This document shows positions 30,641 through 48,183 of a stretch of 59,673 nucleotides of DNA, piece by piece. Origin of the DNA: Metabacillus kandeliae (lineage in GTDB: Bacteria; Bacillota; Bacilli; Bacillales; Bacillaceae). The notes under the pieces were generated by a model, which was not told the origin of the DNA, made no database searches, and saw only the letters and a list, made by a program, of their open reading frames with translations. The translations under genes and the position numbers were made by a program. Location: assembly GCF_021166585.1 (NCBI RefSeq), contig NZ_JAJOZE010000017.1, forward strand, positions 1 through 59,673. Direction: 5' to 3'. How positions within the stretch are numbered: position 1 is the stretch's first letter; each line of letters opens with the position of its first letter.

Positions 30641-32719
30641 ATGGCTAGAGAGTTCTCCTTGAAAAATACCCGAAATATCGGGATCATGGCTCACATTGAT
30701 GCTGGGAAAACCACTACAACTGAGCGTATTCTTTTCTACACAGGCCGTATCCATAAAATTGGTGAAACTCATGAAGGAGCTTCTCAAATGGACTGGATGG
30801 AGCAGGAGCAAGAACGTGGTATCACGATCACTTCTGCTGCAACAACAGCCCAATGGAAGGGCCACCGCGTTAACATCATTGATACACCAGGACACGTAGA
30901 CTTCACAGTAGAAGTTGAGCGTTCCCTGCGCGTACTTGATGGTGCGGTAGCTGTTCTTGATGCCCAATCAGGCGTTGAGCCCCAAACTGAAACAGTTTGG
31001 CGCCAGGCTACTACTTATGGAGTTCCCCGTGTCGTATTCGTTAATAAAATGGATAAGATCGGTGCGGATTTCCTTTATTCCGTAGGAACTATGCATGACC
31101 GTCTTCAGGCAAATGCACATCCAATTCAATTGCCAATCGGTGCTGAAGATCAATTCGAAGGCATCATTGACCTTGTTGAAAATGTAGCATTCTACTATGA
31201 AGATGATCTTGGAACTCGTTCAGAAGCGAAAGAAATTCCAGACGAGTACAAAGAGCTTGCAGAAGAATACCGCGGAAAACTATTTGAAGCAGCTGCAGAA
31301 CTTGATGAAGAATTAATGATGAAGTACCTTGAAGGTGAAGAGATTTCAAAAGAAGAATTGAAAGCTGCGATCCGTAAAGGAACTTGTGACGTTGAATTCT
31401 ATCCGGTTATCTGCGGATCTGCCTTCAAAAACAAAGGTGTTCAGTTAATGCTTGATGCGGTTCTTGATTACCTTCCGTCTCCAGTGGATGTTCCTTCTAT
31501 TAAAGGTAAACTTCCAGACACAGAGGAAGAGGTTATTCGTGAATCCAGCGATGAAGGTCCGTTCTCGGCTCTTGCATTTAAAGTAATGACAGACCCTTAT
31601 GTTGGTAAACTAACGTTCTTCCGTGTATATTCAGGTGTTCTGAATTCCGGTTCTTACGTACAAAACTCCACGAAGGGCAAGCGTGAGCGTGTAGGACGTA
31701 TCCTGCAAATGCATGCGAACTCCCGTGAAGAAATTGCAACAGTTTATGCAGGTGATATCGCTGCTGCAGTAGGTCTTAAAGATACTACAACTGGTGATAC
31801 TCTATGTGATGAAAAGAATCTTGTTATTCTTGAATCTATGGAATTCCCAGAGCCGGTAATCTCTCTATCTGTTGAACCAAAATCAAAAGCTGACCAGGAT
31901 AAAATGGGTACAGCTTTAACAAAGCTTTCTGAAGAAGATCCAACATTCAGAGCACATACTGATCAAGAGACTGGCCAAACGATCATCTCCGGTATGGGTG
32001 AGCTTCACCTTGATATCATCGTTGACCGCATGCGTCGCGAGTTCAAAGTTGAAGCAAATGTTGGTGCTCCACAAGTAGCTTACCGTGAAACATTCCGCGG
32101 TTCTGCTCGAGTGGAAGGTAAGTTTGCACGTCAATCAGGCGGACGCGGACAATTTGGACATGTTTGGATCGAGTTCGAACCAAACGAAGAAGGAAAAGGC
32201 TTCGAGTTCCAAAACAAAATCGTTGGTGGTGTTGTTCCTCGTGAATACGTGCCAGCTGTCCAGTCAGGTCTAGAAGACGCTATGAAAAATGGTGTTCTTG
32301 CAGGCTATCCGCTTATCGACGTAAAAGCTGCTTTAGTTGATGGATCTTACCATGATGTTGACTCAAGTGAAATGGCGTTTAAAGTTGCAGCATCACTTGC
32401 ACTGAAAAACGCAGTTTCAAAATGCAGCCCTGTAATCCTTGAACCTGTTATGAAGGTTGAAGTTGTTATTCCAGATGAGTACATGGGCGACATCATGGGT
32501 GATGTAACTTCACGCCGCGGTCGCGTTGAAGGTATGGAAGCACGCGGTAACGCACAAGTTGTCCGTGCGATGGTTCCACTTTCCGAAATGTTCGGTTACG
32601 CAACATCATTGCGTTCCAACACACAAGGACGCGGAACATTCTCTATGCACTTCGACCACTACGAAGAAGTTCCTAAATCAATCGCTGAAGAAATCATCAA
32701 AAAAAATAAAGGCGAGTAA
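30641..32719 (+). CDS. fusA: FusA, elongation factor G
   Basis: Translocation GTPase. G1 AHIDAGKTT (about 17-25), switch [11 protein letters not shown]4 NKMDKIGAD, then domains II-V including the domain-IV tip at [14 protein letters not shown]. 692 residues. No fusidic-acid resistance change stands out, but I did not compare residue by residue. 49 bp after rpsG with GGAAGGAGAAG. Confidence 0.97.
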   Translation: MAREFSLKNTRNIGIMAHIDAGKTTTTERILFYTGRIHKIGETHEGASQMDWMEQEQERGITITSAATTAQWKGHRVNIIDTPGHVDFTVEVERSLRVLDGAVAVLDAQSGVEPQTETVWRQATTYGVPRVVFVNKMDKIGADFLYSVGTMHDRLQANAHPIQLPIGAEDQFEGIIDLVENVAFYYEDDLGTRSEAKEIPDEYKELAEEYRGKLFEAAAELDEELMMKYLEGEEISKEELKAAIRKGTCDVEFYPVICGSAFKNKGVQLMLDAVLDYLPSPVDVPSIKGKLPDTEEEVIRESSDEGPFSALAFKVMTDPYVGKLTFFRVYSGVLNSGSYVQNSTKGKRERVGRILQMHANSREEIATVYAGDIAAAVGLKDTTTGDTLCDEKNLVILESMEFPEPVISLSVEPKSKADQDKMGTALTKLSEEDPTFRAHTDQETGQTIISGMGELHLDIIVDRMRREFKVEANVGAPQVAYRETFRGSARVEGKFARQSGGRGQFGHVWIEFEPNEEGKGFEFQNKIVGGVVPREYVPAVQSGLEDAMKNGVLAGYPLIDVKAALVDGSYHDVDSSEMAFKVAASLALKNAVSKCSPVILEPVMKVEVVIPDEYMGDIMGDVTSRRGRVEGMEARGNAQVVRAMVPLSEMFGYATSLRSNTQGRGTFSMHFDHYEEVPKSIAEEIIKKNKGE

Positions 32720-32839
32720 TTGATTTATAGCCTTTGTTGAAGTATAACTACTTATGTAAGCTAAGAAAGTGGGAGTTCATCCTGCTTTCTGGCCGCCATA
32801 CTTATTAAATTTAATTTGAACTCTGAGGAGGATTTTAGA

Positions 32840-34030
32840 ATGGGTAAAGAAAAATTCGACCGTTCCAAAACGCATGCCAATATCGGTACTATTGGACACG
32901 TTGACCACGGTAAAACAACTCTAACAGCTGCAATCACTACTGTACTTGCTAAGCGCAGTGGTAAAGGTGCTGCAATGGCATATGACATGATCGATGCTGC
33001 TCCAGAAGAGCGCGAGCGCGGAATCACAATCTCAACAGCACACGTTGAGTACGAAACTGAAAGCCGCCACTATGCACACGTTGACTGCCCAGGACATGCT
33101 GACTATGTTAAAAACATGATCACAGGCGCTGCTCAAATGGACGGCGGTATTCTAGTAGTATCTGCTGCTGACGGCCCAATGCCACAAACTCGTGAGCATA
33201 TCCTTCTTTCTCGTAACGTAGGTGTGCCTTACCTTGTAGTATTCCTTAACAAATGCGACATGGTAGACGACGAAGAGCTTCTTGAACTAGTAGAAATGGA
33301 AGTTCGCGACCTTCTTTCTGAATATGACTTCCCTGGCGATGACGTTCCAGTTATCAAAGGTTCTGCTCTTAAAGCCCTTGAAGGCGATGCTGAGTGGGAA
33401 GAAAGAATCGTTGAACTTATGAACGCTGTTGACGAGTATATCCCAACTCCAGAACGCGACACTGACAAGCCTTTCATGATGCCTGTTGAGGATGTATTCT
33501 CAATCACTGGCCGTGGAACAGTTGCTACAGGACGTGTAGAACGCGGACAAGTTAAAGTTGGTGACACTGTTCAGATCATCGGTTTAGCTGAAGAGCCTAA
33601 ATCTACTACTGTAACAGGTGTTGAAATGTTCCGTAAACTTCTTGACTATGCAGAAGCTGGTGACAACATCGGTGCCCTTCTTCGTGGTGTAGCTCGTGAA
33701 GACATCCAGCGTGGACAAGTTCTTGCTAAGCCAGGAACGATCACTCCACACACTAACTTCAAAGCTGAAGTTTATGTTCTATCTAAAGAAGAAGGTGGAC
33801 GTCATACTCCATTCTTCACAAACTACCGCCCACAGTTCTACTTCCGTACAACTGACGTAACTGGCGTTGTTCAACTTCCAGAAGGCGTTGAAATGGTAAT
33901 GCCTGGCGACAACATCGAAATGACTGTTGAACTAATCTCTGCAATCGCGATCGAAGAAGGAACTCGCTTCTCTATCCGCGAAGGTGGACGTACTGTTGGT
34001 TCAGGCGTTGTTTCTACAATCAGCAAATAA
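32840..34030 (+). CDS. tuf: EF-Tu
   Basis: Delivers aminoacyl-tRNA to the ribosome. G1 GHVDHGKTT (residues 19-27), [19 protein letters not shown], and domain 2-3 signatures [13 protein letters not shown] and [10 protein letters not shown]. 396 residues from ATG 32840 behind TGAGGAGGA; the frame extends to 32816 without support. It ends the str operon and is followed by two hairpins. Confidence 0.97.
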   Translation: MGKEKFDRSKTHANIGTIGHVDHGKTTLTAAITTVLAKRSGKGAAMAYDMIDAAPEERERGITISTAHVEYETESRHYAHVDCPGHADYVKNMITGAAQMDGGILVVSAADGPMPQTREHILLSRNVGVPYLVVFLNKCDMVDDEELLELVEMEVRDLLSEYDFPGDDVPVIKGSALKALEGDAEWEERIVELMNAVDEYIPTPERDTDKPFMMPVEDVFSITGRGTVATGRVERGQVKVGDTVQIIGLAEEPKSTTVTGVEMFRKLLDYAEAGDNIGALLRGVAREDIQRGQVLAKPGTITPHTNFKAEVYVLSKEEGGRHTPFFTNYRPQFYFRTTDVTGVVQLPEGVEMVMPGDNIEMTVELISAIAIEEGTRFSIREGGRTVGSGVVSTISK

Positions 34031-34041
34031 TAGCAGTTTTC

Positions 34042-34078
34042 AAAAGACAAGCGATCCAATCGCTTGTCTTTTTTTATT
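34042..34078 (+). terminator. Terminator after tuf
   Basis: 14-bp perfect stem AAAAGACAAGCGAT with ATCGCTTGTCTTTT around CCA, then a T-rich tail. Ends the str operon. Confidence 0.9.
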
Positions 34079-34104
34079 CTATTCAGCTGCCCAGCTGAAT
34101 AGAA
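34077..34104. other. Perfect 28-base palindrome after the tuf terminator
   Basis: TTCTATTCAGCTG (34077-34089), CC, CAGCTGAATAGAA (34092-34104): 13 perfect pairs with a 2-base centre. No T run follows on the + strand. It may be a second 3'-end hairpin or a protein-binding palindrome. The remaining AT-rich sequence to about 34340 shows nothing I can name. Confidence 0.6.
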
Positions 34105-34340
34105 AAGATTTTCGCTGCTAAGTTTAATTCCTCAATTTTCTGCATGAACTTAAAGAACAAATACTTTCATATGAAATCCAATATTTTTTAAAAAGCTGAA
34201 AGTAAAATTGGTCCGTAAAATAATAACCGATTAAGAACACTTTTCTTCTTTATAAACAGTTTCTTTTATATTATATAGATCTGCTATTCGTTCTGGTCTT
34301 ATATGAGATGAAACGGCACGCCGAGTAATTCTGTGAACAA

Positions 34341-34506
34341 GAATGCTATAAATTTTTAATCACCTGTTGGTTGGAGCGGAAGGCGGGAGACTTCTGCGGG
34401 AATGTAAATGACGGAAGACCCCGCAGAAGCGCAGTGCCGAGGAGGCTCCCGCACTGCCCGCGGAAAGCGGACGTCTCGTGCTGAAACCAACAGTCTAATT
34501 TAAAGA
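34341..34506. repeat. Dispersed repeat, third copy
   Basis: Homologous to 17493-17671 through the central 140 bp (CACCTGTTGGTTGG through CCAACAGTCTAATTTAA). Stems CTGTTGGTT (34364-34372) with AACCAACAG (34485-34493) and CTTCTGCGGG (34391-34400) with CCCGCAGAAG (34420-34429) are perfect but differ in sequence from those of the second copy. Its outer ends are degraded. It sits in the tuf-rpsJ gap, where B. subtilis has ybaC. Confidence 0.8.
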
Positions 34507-34547
34507 TGCGGAAATTATATTCAACAAAGGCGCATTCCGAGCAAGCA

Positions 34548-34646
34548 TTGATTTCTTGCCCAAAAAAGATTATAATAGTAAAGGTGCGTTTTACGTAAAA
34601 GAAATTTAGATTTCTTCTTGCAATGGACGCTCAGTTTTTATATAAT
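34548..34646 (+). promoter_or_regulatory. Two tandem promoters of the S10 operon
   Basis: Upstream promoter TTGATT (34548-34553), 17 bp, TATAAT (34571-34576); downstream promoter TTGCAA (34618-34623), 17 bp, TATAAT (34641-34646). Both have perfect -10 boxes and spacing and lie 130-230 bp before rpsJ. They would supply the long ribosomal transcript that runs to rplQ. Confidence 0.7.
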
Positions 34647-34654
34647 AGTGAATG

Positions 34655-35087
<433 letters not shown>

Positions 35088-35129
35088 GATTAACAAAATA
35101 AAAAAATTAAAATTCAGGAGGTGTGACTT

Positions 35130-35759
35130 ATGACCAAAGGAATCTTAGGTAGAAAAATTGGTATGACGCAAATCTTTGCTGAAAACGGTGATCTAATCCC
35201 TGTAACAGTAGTAGAAGCTGCTCCAAACGTTGTTCTTCAAGTGAAAAACGTTGATAACGACGGCTACAGTTCAATCCAATTGGGTTTTGAAGACAAGCGT
35301 GAAAAGCTTTCTAACAAACCGCAAAAGGGTCACGTTGCTAAAGCAAACACTGCGCCTAAGCGCTTCGTAAGGGAATTCCGTGGAGAAAGCTTAGAAGAGT
35401 ATCAAATTGGTCAAGAAGTCAAAGTTGATATTTTCGCTGCAGGAGATATCGTAGATGTAACAGGAATTTCAAAAGGTAAAGGATTCCAAGGTGTAATTAA
35501 GCGCCATGGACAATCCCGCGGACCTATGTCTCACGGTTCACGCTACCACCGCCGCCCAGGTTCAATGGGACCTGTTGCTCCAAACCGAGTATTCAAAAAC
35601 AAATTGCTCCCTGGCCGCATGGGTGGAGAGCGCATTACAGTTCAAAACCTTGAGATCGTCCGAGTAGATGCAGAACGCAATCTTCTTTTGATCAAAGGAA
35701 ATGTTCCTGGAGCGAAAAAAGCTCTTCTAACTGTAAAAGGTGCAGTTAAATCTAAATAA
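35130..35759 (+). CDS. rplC: Ribosomal protein L3
   Basis: Early 50S assembly protein near the peptidyl-transferase centre. 209 residues; [16 protein letters not shown] at the N-terminus and the central loop [14 protein letters not shown] and [17 protein letters not shown], where pleuromutilin-resistance changes map (none evident). AGGAGGTGTG precedes ATG. Confidence 0.97.
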   Translation: MTKGILGRKIGMTQIFAENGDLIPVTVVEAAPNVVLQVKNVDNDGYSSIQLGFEDKREKLSNKPQKGHVAKANTAPKRFVREFRGESLEEYQIGQEVKVDIFAAGDIVDVTGISKGKGFQGVIKRHGQSRGPMSHGSRYHRRPGSMGPVAPNRVFKNKLLPGRMGGERITVQNLEIVRVDAERNLLLIKGNVPGAKKALLTVKGAVKSK

Positions 35760-35785
35760 TCTTCTTAGGGAAGGAGGAAACGATA

Positions 35786-36409
35786 ATGCCTAAAGTAGCA
35801 TTACTGAACCAAAACGGATCTAACGTTGGAGAAATCGAACTTAATGACTCTGTATTTGGTATCGAACCTAACAGCAGCGTACTATTCGATGCTGTAGTTA
35901 TGCAAAGAGCTTCTATGCGACAAGGAAGCCACAAAGTTAAAACTCGTTCTGAAGTTGCTGGCGGAGGACGCAAGCCATGGCGCCAAAAAGGCACAGGCCG
36001 TGCACGTCAAGGATCTATCCGCTCACCGCAATGGCGCGGAGGCGGAACTGTATTCGGCCCAGCACCACGCAGCTACGCTTACAAATTACCTAAAAAAGTT
36101 CGCCGTTTAGCGATCAAATCGGCTTTATCATCTAAAGTACAAGACAGCAGCATCGTTGTTCTTGAAGATCTTGCTCTTGAAGCAGTAAAAACCAAAGAAA
36201 TGGTTTCTATCCTTAAAGGTCTTTCCGTCGATGCAAAAGCATTGATCGTAACAGCTGATGTTAACGAAACAGTTGCACTTTCTGCACGTAACATCCCTGG
36301 TGTTCTAGTGCTTGAAGCTAATGCAATCAATGTCCTGGATGTACTTAACCATGAGAAGCTTGTCATCACGAAAGCAGCGGTGGAAAAAGTAGAGGAGGTG
36401 CTTGCATAA
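35786..36409 (+). CDS. rplD: Ribosomal protein L4
   Basis: 207-residue exit-tunnel protein. The long tunnel loop is at [19 protein letters not shown] with no macrolide-resistance change evident. L4 autoregulates S10 operons in some bacteria. Its TAA overlaps the rplW ATG by one base. Confidence 0.97.
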   Translation: MPKVALLNQNGSNVGEIELNDSVFGIEPNSSVLFDAVVMQRASMRQGSHKVKTRSEVAGGGRKPWRQKGTGRARQGSIRSPQWRGGGTVFGPAPRSYAYKLPKKVRRLAIKSALSSKVQDSSIVVLEDLALEAVKTKEMVSILKGLSVDAKALIVTADVNETVALSARNIPGVLVLEANAINVLDVLNHEKLVITKAAVEKVEEVLA

Positions 36410-36696
36410 TGAAAGACCCACGTGATATCATTAAGCGCCCCGTCATCACTGAGCGTTCTACAGACGCGATGGCTGACAAAAAATATACGTTTGAAGTGGA
36501 CGTAAGAGCCAACAAAACAGAAGTTAAAGATGCGATTGAAGCAATCTTCGGCGTGAAGGTTGAAAAAGTCAACATCATGAACTATAAAGGCAAGCTTAAG
36601 CGTGTCGGCCGTTACAGCGGACTGACTAATCGCCGCAGAAAAGCGATCATTAAGCTTACAGAAGAAAGCAAAGAAATCGAACTATTTGAAGTTTAA
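36409..36696 (+). CDS. rplW: Ribosomal protein L23
   Basis: 95-residue protein at the tunnel exit that docks SRP and trigger factor. [13 protein letters not shown] and the loop [18 protein letters not shown] are typical. GAGGAGG before the start lies inside the rplD end, so the two genes are coupled. Confidence 0.97.
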   Translation: MKDPRDIIKRPVITERSTDAMADKKYTFEVDVRANKTEVKDAIEAIFGVKVEKVNIMNYKGKLKRVGRYSGLTNRRRKAIIKLTEESKEIELFEV

Positions 36697-36707
36697 TATA
36701 TAAGTGA

Positions 36708-37553
<846 letters not shown>

Positions 37554-37610
37554 CGTGATTTTTCTACGGTTCCCGGGAACCGTAGGGCAATTGCGAAGGG
37601 AGGTACCTAA

Positions 37611-37889
37611 ATGGGTCGCAGTCTAAAAAAAGGACCATTTGTTGATGACCATTTGATGAAGAAGATTGAAGTTCTTAACGAGTCTGAAAAGAAACAGGTA
37701 ATCAAAACCTGGTCTCGCCGTTCTACAATTTTCCCGCAATTCATCGGTCACACTGTTGCTGTATATGATGGCCGCAAACACGTTCCTGTATATGTAACAG
37801 AAGATATGGTTGGACATAAACTTGGTGAGTTCGCGCCTACACGCACTTACAAAGGCCATGCCAACGACGATAAGAAAACAAGACGCTAA
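37611..37889 (+). CDS. rpsS: Ribosomal protein S19
   Basis: 92-residue 30S head protein that contacts the A-site finger. [15 protein letters not shown] and [16 protein letters not shown] are diagnostic. The preceding 57-bp gap has a small palindrome ACGGTTCCCGGGAACCGT (about 37566-37583). AGGGAGGTACC precedes ATG. Confidence 0.97.
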   Translation: MGRSLKKGPFVDDHLMKKIEVLNESEKKQVIKTWSRRSTIFPQFIGHTVAVYDGRKHVPVYVTEDMVGHKLGEFAPTRTYKGHANDDKKTRR

Positions 37890-37907
37890 TTGAGAGGAGG
37901 AACTTAA

Positions 37908-38249
37908 ATGCAAGCTAAAGCTGTTGCCAGAACAGTTCGTATTGCTCCTCGTAAAGCACGTCTAGTTATGGACCTGATTCGAGGTAAGCAAATAGGTGAA
38001 GCAGTTGCGATTCTTCGTCACACTCCGAAGACAGCTTCTCCGATTATTGAAAAAGTACTAAATTCCGCTGTAGCAAATGCTGAGCATAACTATGAAATGG
38101 ACATTAACGCTCTAGTGATCGAGCAAGCTTTCGTTGACGAAGGTCCGACACTAAAACGTTTCCGTCCGCGCGCACAAGGCCGTGCCAGTGCAATCAACAA
38201 ACGTACGAGTCACATTACGATCGTCGTAACAGAAAAGAAGGAGGGATAA
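37908..38249 (+). CDS. rplV: Ribosomal protein L22
   Basis: 113-residue exit-tunnel protein. [20 protein letters not shown] and the beta-hairpin [19 protein letters not shown] are intact, with no macrolide-type deletion. GAGGAGGAAC precedes ATG; rpsC starts 3 bp after its stop. Confidence 0.97.
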   Translation: MQAKAVARTVRIAPRKARLVMDLIRGKQIGEAVAILRHTPKTASPIIEKVLNSAVANAEHNYEMDINALVIEQAFVDEGPTLKRFRPRAQGRASAINKRTSHITIVVTEKKEG

Positions 38250-39538
<1,289 letters not shown>

Positions 39539-39559
39539 ACCTGAGAGGAGGTTAGCAGA

Positions 39560-39823
39560 ATGAGTGAACGCAACCAGCGTAAAGTCTACACTGGCCGTGT
39601 AGTCTCTGATAAAATGGATAAGACGATCACAGTTCTTGTAGAAACTTACAAAACGCATTCGCTGTATGGCAAACGCGTAAAATATTCTAAAAAATTAAAA
39701 GCTCATGACGATAACAACCAAGCAAAAATCGGTGATGTAGTAAGAATTATGGAAACTCGTCCATTATCTGCTACAAAACGTTTCCGTCTTGTTGAAATCG
39801 TTGAAGAAGCTATTATTATCTAA
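39560..39823 (+). CDS. rpsQ: Ribosomal protein S17
   Basis: 87-residue primary 16S rRNA-binding OB-fold protein. [19 protein letters not shown] and [20 protein letters not shown] are signatures. GAGAGGAGGTTAG precedes ATG. Confidence 0.97.
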   Translation: MSERNQRKVYTGRVVSDKMDKTITVLVETYKTHSLYGKRVKYSKKLKAHDDNNQAKIGDVVRIMETRPLSATKRFRLVEIVEEAIII

Positions 39824-39861
39824 TATTGATCGGAAACAATTTCCGAAGGGAGGTAACTTGA

Positions 39862-40230
<369 letters not shown>

Positions 40231-40268
40231 TAGAATATTGATAGCCTTACTAAGGAGGTGCGAATAGG

Positions 40269-40580
40269 ATGCATGTAAAAAAAGGTGATAAGGTAATGGT
40301 TATCTCTGGCAAGGATAAAGGCAAACAAGGAACTGTTCTTGAAGCTTATCCTAAAAAAGAGCGCGTGCTGGTTGAAGGAATCAACATCGTTAAAAAGCAC
40401 TCAAAACCAACTCAAGCAAATCCTCAAGGTGGAATCCAAAACCAAGAGGCGCCGGTCCATGTATCAAACGTCATGCTGATCGACCCTAAATCTGGCGAAC
40501 CGACTCGTGTTGGTTTCAAGATGGAAGACGGCAAAAAAGTACGTGTAGCAAAAAAATCTGGTGAATCTTTAGATAAATAG
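40269..40580 (+). CDS. rplX: Ribosomal protein L24
   Basis: 103-residue 50S assembly initiator with an N-terminal KOW motif ([20 protein letters not shown]). AAGGAGGTGCG precedes ATG. Confidence 0.97.
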   Translation: MHVKKGDKVMVISGKDKGKQGTVLEAYPKKERVLVEGINIVKKHSKPTQANPQGGIQNQEAPVHVSNVMLIDPKSGEPTRVGFKMEDGKKVRVAKKSGESLDK

Positions 40581-40604
40581 TAACTAAGGAAGGGAGGTCT
40601 CCTA

Positions 40605-41144
40605 ATGAACCGCCTTAAAGAAAAATATTCAAAAGAAATGACACCTGCACTGATGAGCAAGTTCAGCTATAAATCAGTTATGCAAGTGCCAAAGCTTGAA
40701 AAAATCGTTATCAACATGGGTGTGGGCGATGCAGTTGCAAACTCTAAATCACTTGATAGTGCTGTAGAAGAACTTACTGCGATCTCTGGTCAAAAGCCAG
40801 TTATCACCCGCGCGAAAAAATCAATCGCTGGTTTCCGTCTTCGTGAAGGCATGCCGATCGGTGCGAAAGTAACTCTTCGCGGTGAGCGCATGTACGAATT
40901 CTTTGACAAACTAGTTTCTGTTTCTTTACCGCGTGTACGCGACTTCCGTGGAATTTCCAAGAAATCCTTCGACGGACGCGGAAACTACACACTAGGTGTT
41001 AAAGAACAATTGATCTTCCCTGAAATTGATTACGATAAAGTAACCAAGGTTCGCGGAATGGACATCGTTATTGTTACAACTGCTAACACTGACGAAGAAG
41101 CTCGTGAATTACTTACTCAGTTCGGAATGCCGTTCCAAAAATAA
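40605..41144 (+). CDS. rplE: Ribosomal protein L5
   Basis: 179-residue 5S rRNA-binding protein of the central protuberance. [36 protein letters not shown] and the loop [17 protein letters not shown] are typical. GGGAGGTCTCC precedes ATG. Confidence 0.97.
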   Translation: MNRLKEKYSKEMTPALMSKFSYKSVMQVPKLEKIVINMGVGDAVANSKSLDSAVEELTAISGQKPVITRAKKSIAGFRLREGMPIGAKVTLRGERMYEFFDKLVSVSLPRVRDFRGISKKSFDGRGNYTLGVKEQLIFPEIDYDKVTKVRGMDIVIVTTANTDEEARELLTQFGMPFQK

Positions 41145-41351
<207 letters not shown>

Positions 41352-41361
41352 TACCCCATAA

Positions 41362-41781
<420 letters not shown>

Positions 41782-41810
41782 TATCTTAAAAAAGAACGGA
41801 GGTGTAATGT

Positions 41811-42347
41811 ATGTCCCGCGTTGGTAAAAAACCACTTGAGATTCCATCTGGCGTAACAGTTACTATGAACGAAAACACTGTTACAGTTAAAGGTCCTAAA
41901 GGTGAATTGACTCGTTCATTTCATCCAGACATCAAGATTTCTGTAGAAGACAACGTTCTTTCAGTAACGCGTCCTTCTGACCAGAAAGAACACCGTGCTC
42001 TTCACGGCACAACACGCAGCCTTCTTGGAAACATGGTTGAAGGTGTATCCAAAGGCTTTGAAAGAGCATTAGATCTAGTCGGTGTCGGTTACCGTGCTAC
42101 TAAATCCGGAAACAAACTTGTTCTTAACGTTGGTTACTCTCACCCAGTTGAGATCACACCTGAACAAGGAATCGAAATTGAAGTGCCTTCTCAAACAAAA
42201 GTTATTGTTAAAGGTACTGACAAAGAACGCGTTGGAGCTATCGCTTCCAACATCCGCGCTACTCGCCCGCCTGAGCCTTACAAAGGCAAAGGTATCCGTT
42301 ATGAAGGTGAATTCGTTCGCCGCAAAGAGGGTAAAACGGCTAAGTAA
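41811..42347 (+). CDS. rplF: Ribosomal protein L6
   Basis: 178-residue protein near the sarcin-ricin loop, made of two repeated domains. [35 protein letters not shown] and the C-terminal [15 protein letters not shown] are typical. ACGGAGGTG precedes ATG. Confidence 0.97.
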   Translation: MSRVGKKPLEIPSGVTVTMNENTVTVKGPKGELTRSFHPDIKISVEDNVLSVTRPSDQKEHRALHGTTRSLLGNMVEGVSKGFERALDLVGVGYRATKSGNKLVLNVGYSHPVEITPEQGIEIEVPSQTKVIVKGTDKERVGAIASNIRATRPPEPYKGKGIRYEGEFVRRKEGKTAK

Positions 42348-42380
42348 TGCAGCTTAAAGGTTAAGAAAGGAGTGACGTAG

Positions 42381-42743
42381 ATGATTACGAAACCAAGTAA
42401 AAACTCTGTCCGCAAGAAAAGACATACGCGTGTTCGTTCTAAGCTTTTCGGAACTGCTGAAAGACCGCGTTTGAACGTGTTCCGCTCTAACAAGCACATC
42501 TATGCACAATTGATCGACGACACAAACGGCGTAACAGTAGTTAGCGCTTCTACAATAGAAAAAGATCTTAATCTTGAATCTACTGCTAACACTGAAGCAG
42601 CTCAAAAAGTCGGCGAATTGATTGCAAAGCGTGCAGTTGAAAAAGGTCATGAAACGATCGTTTTCGACCGCAGCGGTTACTTGTACCACGGCCGCATCAA
42701 AGCTCTTGCTGACGCTGCCCGTGAAGCTGGACTTAAATTTTAA
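42381..42743 (+). CDS. rplR: Ribosomal protein L18
   Basis: 120-residue 5S rRNA-binding protein. Basic N-terminus [20 protein letters not shown] and [31 protein letters not shown] precedes ATG. Confidence 0.97.
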   Translation: MITKPSKNSVRKKRHTRVRSKLFGTAERPRLNVFRSNKHIYAQLIDDTNGVTVVSASTIEKDLNLESTANTEAAQKVGELIAKRAVEKGHETIVFDRSGYLYHGRIKALADAAREAGLKF

Positions 42744-42746
42744 TAA

Positions 42747-43265
<519 letters not shown>

Positions 43266-43278
43266 GGAGGGAAAGATA

Positions 43279-43461
43279 ATGGCAAACAAATTAGCAATCA
43301 CCCTCACTCGCAGTCTGATCGGTCGTCCGGAAGACCAGCGTGTTACCGTTAATACACTGGGTCTTAAAAAAATGCACCAGACTGTTGTGCATGAAGATAA
43401 TGCAGCGATCCGTGGAATGGTGAAGAAAGTAAGCCATCTAGTCACTGTAGCTGAACAGTAA
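43279..43461 (+). CDS. rpmD: Ribosomal protein L30
   Basis: 60-residue 50S protein. [20 protein letters not shown] and [20 protein letters not shown] are typical of bacterial L30. AAGGAGGGAAAG precedes ATG. Confidence 0.96.
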   Translation: MANKLAITLTRSLIGRPEDQRVTVNTLGLKKMHQTVVHEDNAAIRGMVKKVSHLVTVAEQ

Positions 43462-43491
43462 GAAATGCTTTAAAATTAAGGAGGTGTTCCT

Positions 43492-43932
43492 ATGAAACTT
43501 CATGAATTGAAACCTGCAGAAGGATCCCGCAAAGTACGCAACCGTGTAGGACGCGGTATCGGTTCAGGCAACGGCAAAACTGCCGGTAAAGGTCATAAAG
43601 GTCAAAACGCCCGTTCCGGCGGCGGTGTTCGTCCTGGATTCGAAGGCGGTCAAACTCCTTTATTCAGACGTCTGCCTAAACGCGGATTCACAAACATCAA
43701 CCGCAAAGAGTATGCCGTAGTTAACCTTGACAGACTTAACCGTTTTGAAGAGGGTACAGAAGTGACTCCTGAATTGCTTCTTGAAACTGGCATCCTTAGC
43801 AGCACTAAATCTGGCGTTAAAATCCTTGGTAACGGATCTCTAGAGAAAAAGCTTACGATCAAAGCAAACAAATTCTCCTCTTCTGCTAAAGAAGCAATTG
43901 AGGCAGCTGGCGGTACAGCTGAGGTGATCTAA
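43492..43932 (+). CDS. rplO: Ribosomal protein L15
   Basis: 146-residue 50S assembly protein with a glycine-rich basic N-terminal extension ([20 protein letters not shown]). Its TAA overlaps the secY ATG by one base, linking ribosome and translocon synthesis. Confidence 0.97.
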   Translation: MKLHELKPAEGSRKVRNRVGRGIGSGNGKTAGKGHKGQNARSGGGVRPGFEGGQTPLFRRLPKRGFTNINRKEYAVVNLDRLNRFEEGTEVTPELLLETGILSSTKSGVKILGNGSLEKKLTIKANKFSSSAKEAIEAAGGTAEVI

Positions 43933-45230
43933 TGTTTAAAACAATCTCCAATTTTATGCGCGTGGGTGATATACGAAACAAAATCATATTCACCCTTTTA
44001 ATGCTTATTGTTTTTCGAATTGGCTCATTTATTCCAGTCCCGTTTGTCAACGCGAAAGTGCTGACATCACAGGATCCAACCAATGCATTTAGTGTTCTGA
44101 ACACCTTTGGGGGCGGATCACTATACCGCTTCTCCATACTGGCAATGGGAATTATGCCGTATATTACGGCATCCATTATTGTGCAGCTTCTGCAAATGGA
44201 TGTAATTCCTAAGTTTACTGAATGGTCTAAGCAAGGGGAAGTAGGAAGACGCAAGCTAGCACAGTTTACGAGATACTTTACGATTATTCTTGGATTTGTC
44301 CAGGCTATCGGCATGTCCATCGGGTTCAATAATATGTCCCGCGGAATGCTGATCCAGGACCCTAACTGGGGTAAATTCCTGATGATCGCACTCGTACTTA
44401 CTGCAGGCACGGCTTTCTTAATGTGGCTTGGAGAGCAAATCACTGCAAAAGGCGTTGGAAATGGAATTTCCATCATCATCTTTGCAGGTATCGTATCCGG
44501 CATTCCGCATACTCTTGGTCAGATTTATTCACAGCAGTTCGAGAATCCTGGTGATCAGCTGTTTTTGAAAATAGCGACATTGATTCTTCTGGCTGTTGCG
44601 ATTCTTGCTGTTATTGTAGGAGTTATCTACGTTCAGCAGGCGCTTCGCAAAATTCCGATTCAGTACGCAAAGCGTGTTACGGGCTCAGCCCCTACTGGAG
44701 GCGGCCAGTCAACTCACCTTCCATTGAAGGTTAACCCGGCTGGTGTTATCCCGGTAATCTTTGCCGTATCTTTTATCATTGCACCGCCGACCATTGCATC
44801 GTTCTTCGGTACCAATGATGTGACGGATTGGATCAAGTACAATTTCACCTATACAAGACCGTTCGGTATGGCCTTGTATGTTATTTTGATTGTCGCCTTC
44901 ACTTATTTCTATGCATTTGTCCAGGTTAACCCTGAACAAATGGCTGACAACCTGAAAAAGCAGGGCGGCTATATACCAGGTATTCGTCCCGGAAAAAGCA
45001 CTCAAGAATATGTAACAAAAGTTTTGTATCGCTTAACATTTGTTGGTTCAATTTTCTTGGCAGTTATCGCAGTCCTGCCTGTGTTCTTTATTCAGATAGC
45101 TGGTCTGCCGCAGCAAGCGCAAATCGGCGGCACAAGCTTATTGATTATCATAGGTGTTGCCCTTGAGACTATGAAGCAGCTTGAAAGCCAGCTTGTAAAG
45201 CGTCATTACAAAGGATTTATCAAACAGTGA
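43932..45230 (+). CDS. secY: SecY, preprotein translocase channel
   Basis: Membrane pore of the Sec translocon with about ten spans. First span near 18-37; plug and pore region near GGGSLYRFSILAMGIMPYIT (about 59-78); the cytoplasmic loop QQALRKIPIQYAKR binds SecA and ribosomes. 432 residues. Works with SecE encoded at 17064. Its position in the spc cluster is universal in bacteria. Confidence 0.97.
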   Translation: MFKTISNFMRVGDIRNKIIFTLLMLIVFRIGSFIPVPFVNAKVLTSQDPTNAFSVLNTFGGGSLYRFSILAMGIMPYITASIIVQLLQMDVIPKFTEWSKQGEVGRRKLAQFTRYFTIILGFVQAIGMSIGFNNMSRGMLIQDPNWGKFLMIALVLTAGTAFLMWLGEQITAKGVGNGISIIIFAGIVSGIPHTLGQIYSQQFENPGDQLFLKIATLILLAVAILAVIVGVIYVQQALRKIPIQYAKRVTGSAPTGGGQSTHLPLKVNPAGVIPVIFAVSFIIAPPTIASFFGTNDVTDWIKYNFTYTRPFGMALYVILIVAFTYFYAFVQVNPEQMADNLKKQGGYIPGIRPGKSTQEYVTKVLYRLTFVGSIFLAVIAVLPVFFIQIAGLPQQAQIGGTSLLIIIGVALETMKQLESQLVKRHYKGFIKQ

Positions 45231-45286
45231 GGTTATGGGAAGCAGATTCCCATTCCCTCTAATAGAGACTCAGGGGGAATTTTTGA

Positions 45287-46683
<1,397 letters not shown>

Positions 46684-46699
46684 GTGAAGGTGGAAATGC

Positions 46700-47015
46700 T
46701 TGAACGAACTTGATTTAGGAAATCCTTGGATCGGGCAGTTTGTCCGGGAATCCAAAGGTAAAAGTACAGGGCAGTATGCCATTGTAATTTCAATCCTTGA
46801 TCATCCATTCGTACTTGTGGCAGATGGAGAGAAGCGCACATTTCAATCTCCCAAGAAGAAGAACGTCAACCATTTAGAGTTCTTTGATTGCTTATCTCCG
46901 GAAGTTCAGAGCAGTTTAGCTGAAACTGGTCGTGTGACAAATGGAAAACTGCGTTACGCACTTGCGAAGTTTGTCAATGAACAAGTTGCTGATTTGAAGA
47001 AGGGAGAACAATTGA

Positions 47016-47038
<23 letters not shown>
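46700..47038 (+). CDS. KOW-domain RNA-binding protein, L14e-like
   Basis: A 112-residue protein between map and infA. The N-terminal half ([20 protein letters not shown], then [11 protein letters not shown]) is a KOW-like fold resembling archaeal and eukaryotic L14e; the C-terminal half is helical ([18 protein letters not shown]). Cellular role is not established to my knowledge. Start is TTG 46700 behind GAAGGTGGAA; a nearby ATG at 46697 is out of frame and stops at once. The last 23 bases overlap infA. Confidence 0.75.
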
Positions 47039-47772
<734 letters not shown>

Positions 47773-47787
47773 GGTAAAGGAGGTTAA

Positions 47788-48183
<396 letters not shown>

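Noticed and set aside
43886-44503. 205-codon minus-strand frame inside secY
   Set aside because: Antisense shadow of secY; no promoter, ribosome site or recognisable family.
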